15,133 nucleotides of DNA from Geobacteraceae bacterium (GTDB lineage Bacteria; Desulfobacterota; Desulfuromonadia; Desulfuromonadales; Geopsychrobacteraceae): NCBI GenBank assembly GCA_027064785.1, contig JAMOPE010000155.1:1-15133 (forward strand), read 5' to 3'. The notes under the pieces were generated by a model, which saw only the letters and a list, made by a program, of their open reading frames with translations, ran no database searches and was not told the origin of the DNA. Numbering within the stretch: position 1 is the stretch's first letter; each line of letters starts with the position of its first letter. Position numbers and translations under genes: made by a program. Below are positions 1 through 5,450 of the stretch, piece after piece.

Positions 1-151
1 GCGATTGTGTCTGCACCCGGACAAACTCGGTAAAAACAATATCAGGAAAATAACGCTCGATATAGCAATCACGCAGTGCGTCGTTGGTCAATCCCTGCAT
101 CGGTGCAAGCATCAACGGCGTATCTCCGTCGTCCCACGGAAGAATATTCAC
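1..151 (-). CDS. tRNA-dihydrouridine synthase, DusC-like (5' end only)
   Basis: Only the first 50 or so codons lie in the window; the gene runs off the left edge. The minus-strand translation contains LMLAPMQGLTNDALRD followed by IVFTEFVRVQ. This is the N-terminal FMN-binding beta strand of the Dus TIM barrel (LAPMxGxT) and the second strand with the TEFVRV signature, which resembles E. coli DusC more than DusA or DusB. The family reduces uridine to dihydrouridine in tRNA in the cytoplasm, using FMN and NADPH. The likely start is a GTG at 151-149 that overlaps the TGA stop of the upstream DUF3820 gene (GTGA). An ATG 13 codons in, just before LAPM, is an alternative start. The overlap suggests translational coupling. 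Family assignment is fairly sure; the subfamily is a guess from the fragment. Confidence 0.85.
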   Translation of the reverse strand, partial: MNILPWDDGDTPLMLAPMQGLTNDALRDCYIERYFPDIVFTEFVRVQTQS

Positions 152-387
152 AGGTTGTCCCGGGAAATCAGCGGAGCCAACAGACCCTCCAGACCATTCA
201 CTTTAATTTCATAGATTTCGAGCAATTGGCGTCCCAACAAGCCATCAGGCAGTTGATTGCCCACCAGCCAGACGACATAAGGCTCCGGAAGATCAACCAG
301 TAAACGACCGGCATATTTACCGTACGGCATCCGCGCAGCAGCAAGAGATCTTAGCTGCTGCGCATCAGGATGAAGGGTTTCAGACAT
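148..387 (-). CDS. DUF3820 family small protein
   Basis: This is a 79-residue protein with the DUF3820 signature: MPYGKYAGRLLVDLPEPYVV near the start of the domain and EIKVNGLEGLLAPLI at the C-terminus. Family members are short single-domain cytoplasmic proteins, sometimes annotated as putative quorum-sensing-regulated virulence factors. To my knowledge no biochemical role is firmly established. I chose ATG at 387; the frame stays open to a TTG at 405, but neither start has a strong Shine-Dalgarno sequence. The stop overlaps the GTG start of the Dus gene by the GTGA pattern, so the two are almost certainly co-transcribed. A promoter on this strand at 595-622 may drive both, leaving a leader of about 200 bases that contains a cytochrome relic. 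Length fits the family. Confidence 0.85.
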   Translation of the reverse strand: MSETLHPDAQQLRSLAAARMPYGKYAGRLLVDLPEPYVVWLVGNQLPDGLLGRQLLEIYEIKVNGLEGLLAPLISRDNL

Positions 388-420
388 AGAGACAAAACAA
401 CTCAAACAGCTAAGGGGTTA

Positions 421-544
421 TTTTTTGTGGCAACGTTTGCAATTTTTCTTCGCAGCAAAAGCTCGTTCACCATTGTGACATTTACCACAAATACTTACCG
501 GCATAGATCTCTTTCATTTTGATCTCAACTGTCACTCTTTTCAT
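421..544 (-). pseudogene. Frameshifted c7-type multihaem cytochrome fragment
   Basis: Reading the minus strand from ATG at 544 gives MKRVTVEIKMKEIYAGKY and then a stop. Dropping one T from the TTT run at 491-489 restores the frame and gives CGKCHNGERAFAAKKNCKRC followed by HKK and TAA at 423-421. Two CxxCH haem-attachment motifs with the (I/K)YAGKxCGxCHNGxxAF spacing are typical of c(7)-type cytochrome domains common in Geobacter relatives. There is no signal peptide, which a periplasmic cytochrome needs, and only the C-terminal repeat remains. I therefore call it a relic rather than a gene. A GGAG ribosome-binding sequence sits 4 bases before the ATG and a promoter lies upstream, so it is probably still transcribed as the leader of DUF3820-dus. 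A sequencing error in the T run could mimic the frameshift. Confidence 0.65.
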
Positions 545-594
545 CAGGCTCCATCCTTTTCTTGCGAAGGAAAATACAAACGACATCTTCTGAC

Positions 595-622
595 ATTATG
601 CGGGATCGACTCCTAGCGTCAA
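595..622 (-). promoter_or_regulatory. Sigma70-like promoter for the minus-strand cytochrome relic / DUF3820 / dus unit
   Basis: On the minus strand, TTGACG (622-617) and CATAAT (600-595) are separated by 16 bases. Each box matches five of six consensus positions. It points toward the cytochrome relic and the DUF3820-dus pair, and no other promoter is evident between it and DUF3820. Prediction by eye only. Confidence 0.45.
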
Positions 623-637
623 TACCGGCAAAAAAGA

Positions 638-677
638 ATCAAAGAAAATTATCGATTTCTTATAAAATATGTTAATA
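638..677 (+). promoter_or_regulatory. AT-rich promoter-like stretch upstream of the EAL-HDOD gene
   Basis: TATAAAAT at 661-668 lies in a very AT-rich stretch and is a reasonable -10 box. The -35 region 17 bases upstream (ATCAAA, 638-643) is poor. The 545-752 gap is otherwise non-coding; it also holds an 8-base palindrome, TACATGTA, at 688-695. No confident boundary can be given. Confidence 0.25.
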
Positions 678-752
678 TAGATATTCGTACATGTATTTCC
701 GCTGCAAACAATAGACACACTAAGCAGTGCAAATTAGACAAGAGGATGTCCC

Positions 753-1964
753 TTGGAACATTTCATCGCCCGCCAGCCGATTTTTGACACAAAAGGTCGG
801 GTCTACGCGTACGAACTACTCTTCCGCTCAGGTTTGCACAACTACTTTGATTGTGATGATGCCGACCACGCAGCTGCCAGTGTTATTGCCAACAGCAATC
901 TACTATTCAATCTTGATGAAATGACCGGCGGCACTAAGGCTTTCATCAACTGTACCCATACTGTTCTGATTAAAGATCTGATGACGACTCTGCCGCGTCA
1001 ACAGGCAGTTGTTGAAGTCCTCGAAGATGTTGAGCCCGACAAGAAAATTATTGAAGCCTGCCGCCGTCTAAAATCTTTGGGCTACACCCTGGCTCTGGAT
1101 GATTTTGTCTATCACGAAAACTTCGAGCCACTCCTTGAGCTGGCCGATATTATAAAAGTCGATTTTCTCCTCAGCGATGTTGATGAGCAGGAGCGACTGG
1201 CAAAAACGATGATTCCGCGTGGCATCAAAATGCTCGCCGAAAAAGTTGAAACTCACGAAGTCTATGAACATGCCAAGCAGATGGGCTATCAACTCTTTCA
1301 GGGTTACTTTTTTGCCAAACCGGTCATCATCTCGCGGAAAGACATTCCGACCAACAAAATTCAGTTCCTCCGTATCCTCAAAGATATCCACGCCCAGGAA
1401 GTCGATTTCAAAAAACTTGCCCTGACAATTCAGAGTGAAGTTTCCCTATCGTATAAATTACTGAAGCTGATCAACTCAGCCGCCTTTGCCCTACGCCATA
1501 AAGTCACATCAATTCTTCAGGCATTGTCGCTTCTAGGATTGCGTGAAATCCGTTCGTGGGTTTCGCTGCTGTCGATTGCCTCAATGGCCGATGACAAGCC
1601 CGCTGAACTGGTCGTCTGTTCCCTTATCCGGGCAAGATTGTGCGAGCAGCTGGCACAACCGTTAAAAATGGGAGACCGCCAGTCCGATATGTTCCTGATG
1701 GGGCTGTTCTCTCTTCTCGATGCGATCATGTCACGCCCCATCGACGAGATTCTTGAGGAAATAACCGTTGAAGATGATATCGTTGAGGCATTGATCGGTG
1801 AACCCGGAACGCTGCGCTCGATTCTGGACTTGGTTATCGCCATGGAAAAAGGGGAATGGGAAGAAGTTTCACGACTGGCGGCAGAACTGCAAATCGAAGA
1901 GCAACCCCTTTCTGCCGCCTACCTTGACGCCGTTAAGTGGGCTCAGGATATCTACAACATTTAA
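753..1964 (+). CDS. EAL-HDOD domain signalling protein (YuxH-type)
   Basis: This 403-residue protein has an EAL-type domain (about residues 1-200) fused to an HDOD domain (about 205-400). The EAL half starts with ARQPIFD. It has YELLFR at 20-25 in place of the E-x-L motif, VEVLEDVEPD near 87-96, ALDDF at 114-118, a lysine in KVDF near 135, AEKVET at 162-167 and QGYFFAKP at 183-190. Several metal-binding positions of c-di-GMP phosphodiesterases are recognisable, but the lysine in AEKVE replaces the usual glycine, so activity is uncertain. The HDOD half (VSLSYKLLKLINSAAF at about 230-245) lacks HD hydrolase histidines and probably binds partners. The start is TTG at 753, supported by AGAGGA at 741-746 with 6-base spacing. 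A 24-base gap to msrB suggests co-transcription. The family is widespread in Desulfuromonadales; the ligand is unknown. Confidence 0.9.
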   Translation: MEHFIARQPIFDTKGRVYAYELLFRSGLHNYFDCDDADHAAASVIANSNLLFNLDEMTGGTKAFINCTHTVLIKDLMTTLPRQQAVVEVLEDVEPDKKIIEACRRLKSLGYTLALDDFVYHENFEPLLELADIIKVDFLLSDVDEQERLAKTMIPRGIKMLAEKVETHEVYEHAKQMGYQLFQGYFFAKPVIISRKDIPTNKIQFLRILKDIHAQEVDFKKLALTIQSEVSLSYKLLKLINSAAFALRHKVTSILQALSLLGLREIRSWVSLLSIASMADDKPAELVVCSLIRARLCEQLAQPLKMGDRQSDMFLMGLFSLLDAIMSRPIDEILEEITVEDDIVEALIGEPGTLRSILDLVIAMEKGEWEEVSRLAAELQIEEQPLSAAYLDAVKWAQDIYNI

Positions 1965-1988
1965 AACCAATCGACCGAGTTTATTTTT

Positions 1989-2384
1989 ATGACAGACAAA
2001 ATTGATCTTTCAGATCAGGAGTGGCAACAGAAACTCTCACCCGAAACGTATTCGATTGCCCGTCATGCCGGAACCGAAGCAGCTTTCAGTGGAAAATACT
2101 GGGACAACCACGCAACGGGAACCTACCAGTGTGCCTGTTGCGGATTGAAGCTATTCCATTCCAGCAGTAAATTTGATTCAGGAACCGGCTGGCCAAGCTT
2201 TTCTCAGGCCGTTGATGATAAACACATTACCAAAAAAGAAGACCGCAGCCTGTTTCGTGTCAGAACAGAGGCATTATGTGCCCGCTGCGATGCTCACCTC
2301 GGGCACATCTTCCCCGATGGACCTCAGCCAACCGGGTTGCGATACTGTATTAACTCCGCATCGCTCGAATTTATCCCCGAATAA
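1989..2384 (+). CDS. msrB: Peptide-methionine (R)-S-oxide reductase
   Basis: This is a 131-residue single-domain MsrB, the usual length. It reduces the R epimer of methionine sulfoxide in proteins. Visible features are two zinc-binding CxxC pairs (C48/C51 and C97/C100, the latter in CARCDAHLGHIFPDG), the FDSGTGWPSF signature around 62-71, and the catalytic cysteine C120 in RYCINSASL. The position that holds a resolving cysteine in many MsrBs (DSGCGWPSF) is threonine 66. The only other cysteine is C50, inside the zinc knuckle. Recycling by the classic intramolecular disulfide therefore looks unavailable, a known variation in the family. No export signal is visible, so it is probably cytoplasmic. 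The start codon has only a weak ribosome-binding site. It lies 24 bases after the EAL-HDOD gene and likely shares its transcript. Confidence 0.96.
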   Translation: MTDKIDLSDQEWQQKLSPETYSIARHAGTEAAFSGKYWDNHATGTYQCACCGLKLFHSSSKFDSGTGWPSFSQAVDDKHITKKEDRSLFRVRTEALCARCDAHLGHIFPDGPQPTGLRYCINSASLEFIPE

Positions 2385-2435
2385 CCAGCAATAGCGATAA
2401 AATTAAAGAAAAACACCGATTGTCCATGAAGATTA

Positions 2436-2465
2436 TTGACAGTTCTCTTTGTGACAGAGCACAAT
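2436..2465 (+). promoter_or_regulatory. Sigma70-like promoter upstream of the zinc-ribbon gene
   Basis: A perfect TTGACA (2436-2441) is followed 18 bases later by CACAAT (2460-2465). It sits in the 103-base gap after msrB. The start codon at 2488 follows an excellent AAGGAG (2477-2482). The short distance from the -10 to the start codon implies a leader of about 15-20 bases. Confidence 0.5.
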
Positions 2466-2487
2466 AACATTTTCCCAAGGAGACCAA

Positions 2488-2910
2488 ATGTCAGATAAAC
2501 AATTCGCAGCCGGCGATCACATTGATGCAAAATGTACCAAATGCAAAGATACAACGAACCACACCATTGTCGCACTCGTCGATGAAAAAGTCGCCCGGGT
2601 CGAATGCAACACCTGCGGTGGAATTCACAACTACCGCCCCGCGACGGTTAAAAAGACTCCGGCAAAATCGCGAGCCGCAGCAACCAAAGCTGCCAAGATC
2701 AATAAGATTGAAGCAGAGTGGGAAGGTCACCTTGACAATGCCGATCCGGCAACAGCGACCACCTACTCCATGAAAATGGCAGCAAAGCCGGGGATCTTAA
2801 TTCAGCACCCCACCTTCGGCCTCGGTCGAATCATCTCCACCACTAAGCCGAACAAAATGGACGTTTTCTTTCGTGACGGGGTTAAAATTCTTCGCTGCAC
2901 CGTCAGCTGA
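2488..2910 (+). CDS. Zinc-ribbon protein with a C-terminal HPxFGxG Tudor-like module
   Basis: This 140-residue protein has no recognised gene name. The N-terminal third carries two CxxC pairs (C16/C19 and C40/C43), spaced as a zinc ribbon. A basic Ala/Lys-rich linker follows (about 52-73, with many K, R, A and T). The C-terminal 40 residues read IQHPTFGLGRI then KMDVFFRDGVKIL. This HPxFGxGxV...VxFxDGxKxL pattern is the small beta-barrel (Tudor/KOW-like) motif found in the UvrD C-terminus, CarD-like and DUF3553-type proteins, which contact RNA polymerase or nucleic acid. A role in transcription or nucleic-acid binding is an inference from this architecture. It has a strong ribosome-binding site (AAGGAG, 5-base spacing) and its own promoter. 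Similar proteins are, to my knowledge, common hypotheticals in Geobacter-like genomes. Confidence 0.85.
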   Translation: MSDKQFAAGDHIDAKCTKCKDTTNHTIVALVDEKVARVECNTCGGIHNYRPATVKKTPAKSRAAATKAAKINKIEAEWEGHLDNADPATATTYSMKMAAKPGILIQHPTFGLGRIISTTKPNKMDVFFRDGVKILRCTVS

Positions 2911-2955
2911 GCATCACCCGACAGCTGTTCCAATTTTCAGCAGGATTTGACGACC

Positions 2956-4002
2956 ATGCCCCAGTTTGAACACCGCCATACCAGCTTTCTATTGACTCTG
3001 GCAGCATTGGTCATTGTTATTGCCGGGATCAAAACTGCGCAGGTTCTTCTGGTTCCGTTCCTCCTCGCGTTTTTTATCTCAATTATCTGTGCGGGGCCAT
3101 TTTTCTGGTTACAGCAACGCAAAATTCCGGCCCCCCTTGCTCTACTTATTGTTATCAGTGTTGTCATGCTGGGGGGATTGGTCGTTATCAGCCTGATCAG
3201 CTCTTCAGTCACTGACTTCACCAGAGAACTCCCCGTGTATCAGGATAAGCTGCGGGTTCAAACCCTGCTGCTGTTTGACTGGCTTGAAAAGATGGGGGTC
3301 ACAGTTTCCAAGGATATCCTCCTTGAACATTTCAACCCCGGTGCACTTATGCAATCGGCAGGAACGATGCTTGCCAAAGCCGGTGGGGTTCTGACCAACT
3401 CATTCCTAATTCTACTGACAGTCATCTTTATCCTCTTTGAAGCCTCGGGAATGCCCAATAAATTGCGTGCTGCACTCCCCGACGCCAAGTCGTCCCTCGA
3501 TTCATTTGAGAAATTCTCCACTGGTGTTCGCCAATATCTGGCGATCAAAACACTGGTCAGCGTTGGAACCGGGTTATGTGTTGCTATCGGACTGTTTTTT
3601 CTTGGGCTCGACTATGCACCACTGTGGGGACTGATTGCCTTCCTCTTCAACTATATTCCCAACGTCGGTTCCATTATCGCAGCAGTCCCCGCAGTCCTTC
3701 TCGCAGTTGTGCAGCTGGGGCCGGGTTATTCGCTGGTCGTTGCAGCACTCTACCTGATCGTCAACGTTATTATGGGAAATGCGGTTGAACCGCGGCTGAT
3801 GGGGCAGAAACTTGGCCTTTCGGCGCTGGTTATCTTCATCTCTCTGGTTTTCTGGGGCTGGGTTCTCGGACCGGTTGGAATGCTCCTGTCTGTGCCACTG
3901 ACGATGGTGGTAAAAATTGCCCTCGAAGTTAATGAATCGACCCGCTGGCTGGCAATCCTGCTCAGCTCGGATGGTTCCATTATGATCTCCCCCGAAGATT
4001 AA
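2956..4002 (+). CDS. AI-2E family transporter (PerM / TqsA-like membrane protein)
   Basis: This is a 348-residue polytopic inner-membrane protein. Two or three hydrophobic helices lie in the first 90 residues. A soluble segment rich in charged residues follows (about 90-140), and then several more helices. Family signatures are visible in the C-terminal half: FLFNYIPNVGSIIA, NVIMGNAVEPRLMGQKLGLSALVI and GPVGMLLSVPLTMVVKI. The family was named for putative autoinducer-2 export (TqsA), but members are diverse and the substrate here is unknown; several homologues are implicated in Na+/H+ exchange or pimelate/permease roles. I chose ATG at 2956, which places AGGA (2942-2945) ten bases upstream; TTG at 2947 is in frame but too close to that site. 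It follows the zinc-ribbon gene by 45 bases and precedes the aldo/keto reductase by 22. Confidence 0.9.
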   Translation: MPQFEHRHTSFLLTLAALVIVIAGIKTAQVLLVPFLLAFFISIICAGPFFWLQQRKIPAPLALLIVISVVMLGGLVVISLISSSVTDFTRELPVYQDKLRVQTLLLFDWLEKMGVTVSKDILLEHFNPGALMQSAGTMLAKAGGVLTNSFLILLTVIFILFEASGMPNKLRAALPDAKSSLDSFEKFSTGVRQYLAIKTLVSVGTGLCVAIGLFFLGLDYAPLWGLIAFLFNYIPNVGSIIAAVPAVLLAVVQLGPGYSLVVAALYLIVNVIMGNAVEPRLMGQKLGLSALVIFISLVFWGWVLGPVGMLLSVPLTMVVKIALEVNESTRWLAILLSSDGSIMISPED

Positions 4003-4024
4003 TTCCCCCACGTGAGAGGTTCTC

Positions 4025-5098
4025 TTGATAGACCGACCCTTCGGCTCAACCGGTAAAGATGTTTCTGCTATCAGTTTTGGCGGGATGCGCTTTCCCGATC
4101 CGCAGAATCTCGCAAAAAGCTCTGACCTCATCCTCTACGCCCACAGCCAGGGAATCAATTATTTTGATACAGCACCCATTTACTGTGGTGACCGCAGTGA
4201 AGATATTTTTGGTCATGCCCTGAGCCAGCTTCCACGAAACAGTTTTACCGTTTCGACCAAAGGAAGTCGGGCCAAAGGAGACGATCTCCGCAAAACACTG
4301 GAGCGCAGTCTGACGCGGCTAAAGGTTGATCAGATCGATTTCTTCTACATCTGGCATTTAATGAATCCGGAAGATTGGGAAAAGCGCAAACAGCTCGGAG
4401 CCGTCGAAGCGGCGTTGAAAGCAAAAGAGGAAGGCTTGATCGGTCACCTCCTCTGCTCTTCCCATATGGAAGGGGAAGCAATCGCCAAAGTTCTTCAGGA
4501 AGATATTTTTGAAGGAGTTCTTCTCGGGTACAACGCTATCAATTTCCCCTACCGACAGAAGGCTGTTGAACAAGCAGGGAAACAAGATCTTGGTGTCGTC
4601 ACTATGAACCCGCTAGGTGGTGGCTTGATTCCGCAAAATCAGGAAAAGTTTGAGTTTCTTAAATCAGAAACCGCGACTGATGTCATCAGTGCAGCACTTC
4701 AGTTCAATCTGTCGAACCCCGCGATATCGACAGTACTTGTCGGTTTTGAAAATCGGGAAGAAATTGATCAGGCCATCTCTGCCGCAGAAAACTTTGTCCC
4801 GATAAGTCGGCAGCAACAGCAACACGTTGAGGCTCACCTTAAAACGGCATTTGCTGATCTTTGTACCGGTTGCGGCTACTGCCTCCCCTGTCCTGTTGAT
4901 ATCCCGATTCCAAAATACCTCGACAGTTATAACCAGTTGATTCTCACCGACGGTGACCAACAGGCGGTTCTCAATCGCTACCGGATGCACTGGAATATCA
5001 CCCCGCAACAGGCTAAAGAGTGTATCGCCTGCGGGGACTGCGAAGAACGTTGTACTCAGCATCTGCCAATCATTCAGAGGCTGGCAGAGCTGCCCTGA
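4025..5098 (+). CDS. Aldo/keto reductase with C-terminal 2[4Fe-4S] ferredoxin domain
   Basis: This is a 357-residue cytoplasmic oxidoreductase. Residues 1-265 form an aldo/keto reductase barrel with the catalytic tetrad visible: D48 and Y53 (FDTAPIY), K79 (STKG) and H111 (IWHL). Residues 275-345 form a ferredoxin domain with eight cysteines in two sets: C280, C283, C286, C289 and C333, C336, C339, C343. This fused architecture is common in anaerobes such as delta-proteobacteria, clostridia and methanogens. It suggests electrons enter through iron-sulfur clusters rather than, or in addition to, NADPH; physiological substrates are generally unknown. The start is TTG at 4025 with GAGAGG (4014-4019) five bases upstream; no ATG gives a full N-terminus. 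A hairpin follows the stop by about 10 bases. Confidence 0.93.
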   Translation: MIDRPFGSTGKDVSAISFGGMRFPDPQNLAKSSDLILYAHSQGINYFDTAPIYCGDRSEDIFGHALSQLPRNSFTVSTKGSRAKGDDLRKTLERSLTRLKVDQIDFFYIWHLMNPEDWEKRKQLGAVEAALKAKEEGLIGHLLCSSHMEGEAIAKVLQEDIFEGVLLGYNAINFPYRQKAVEQAGKQDLGVVTMNPLGGGLIPQNQEKFEFLKSETATDVISAALQFNLSNPAISTVLVGFENREEIDQAISAAENFVPISRQQQQHVEAHLKTAFADLCTGCGYCLPCPVDIPIPKYLDSYNQLILTDGDQQAVLNRYRMHWNITPQQAKECIACGDCEERCTQHLPIIQRLAELP

Positions 5099-5107
5099 TT
5101 TAGAAAA

Positions 5108-5136
5108 CGGGGGATACCGCCCCGGCACATCCCCCG
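5108..5136. terminator. Hairpin after the aldo/keto reductase gene, T-tract on the minus strand
   Basis: CGGGGGAT (5108-5115) and ATCCCCCG (5129-5136) form a perfect 8-base stem with a 13-base loop. It begins 10 bases after the reductase stop codon, so it most simply ends that transcript. The run of T needed for intrinsic termination is better on the minus strand (TTTTCTA after the stem) than on the plus strand (CATGTCATTATTTAG). It may therefore work in both directions, or mainly for a minus-strand transcript from the gap to its right. Confidence 0.55.
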
Positions 5137-5143
5137 CATGTCA

Positions 5144-5373
5144 TTATTTAGTTCCGCACCACCGATGATGCTGCATAGTTGCTTGAATAATCTCCCGCCA
5201 ATACCGCAGGATCATTGGTACGCTACAGCCAGAGCTACCGAAGAATCCGCCATCGGCACCCGAATACATCAAGTGGCAGCTAAACAGAGGAACAACCCCG
5301 CCACAAGCAGCTGGGCCCGCAAACCTTGGTTGGATCATTGCCCCAACTTACGAATAAAAGTGGACGCATTCCA
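5144..5373. other. Intergenic gap with no confident gene; minus-strand Cys/Gly-rich reading frames
   Basis: Nothing here is recognisable on the plus strand. On the minus strand, one frame from ATG at 5435 runs 51 codons to a stop at 5280 and ends KVCGPSCLWRGCSSV. A second frame continues from about 5318 down to a stop at 5146-5144 and contains GPAACGGVVPLFSC and GGFFGSSGCSVP. A one-base shift near the GGGCCC at 5313-5318 would join them into one Cys/Gly-rich product ending eight bases before the hairpin at 5136-5108. I cannot identify a family, and neither frame has a clear ribosome-binding site. It may be a decayed gene or chance open frame. Confidence 0.25.
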
Positions 5374-5402
5374 TTGACACCCATTTCAAACAAGTGTTTA
5401 AA
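5374..5402 (+). promoter_or_regulatory. Sigma70-like promoter of the TetR-efflux operon
   Basis: A perfect TTGACA (5374-5379) is followed after 17 bases by TTTAAA (5397-5402), which matches the -10 consensus at four of six positions. It lies about 50 bases before the regulator's ATG at 5451. This placement argues against a GTG start at 5394, which would lie inside the promoter. Confidence 0.55.
5385..5402. promoter_or_regulatory. Palindromic operator candidate over the promoter spacer and -10 box
   Basis: The sequence TTCAAACAAGTGTTTAAA is an imperfect palindrome: arms AAACA and TGTTT around a central AG, with outer TT/AA pairs and one mismatched pair. It covers the end of the spacer and the whole -10 box of the promoter at 5374-5402. 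A repressor bound there would block RNA polymerase, which fits the TetR-family gene just downstream. A 9-base direct repeat, CATTCCATT, flanks it at 5367-5375 and 5409-5417. The operator role is inferred from position and symmetry. Confidence 0.45.
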
Positions 5403-5450
5403 TACGCCCATTCCATTAACCGGGAAACGATCCATAAAAGAAAGAGAGCT

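Noticed and set aside
421..504. A separate small diheme protein starting at ATG 504 on the minus strand (MPVSICGKCH...)
   Set aside because: It has only about 28 residues, no signal peptide and no proper ribosome-binding site. The frame upstream matches the c7 consensus better with a single-base shift, so a relic is more likely.
2947..2955. TTG at 2947 as the start of the AI-2E family protein
   Set aside because: The nearest AGGA (2942-2945) is one base away, too close to work; ATG at 2956 has usable spacing.
5138..5377. Plus-strand 79-codon open frame in the gap after the aldo/keto reductase
   Set aside because: Composition is unlike the neighbours, there is no ribosome-binding site, it begins next to the hairpin, and no family resemblance is seen.
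5394..5450. GTG at 5394 as the start of the TetR gene, adding 19 residues
   Set aside because: It lies within the -10 region and palindrome, has no ribosome-binding site, and adds residues before the normal TetR N-terminus. ATG at 5451 has AAGAGAG upstream.
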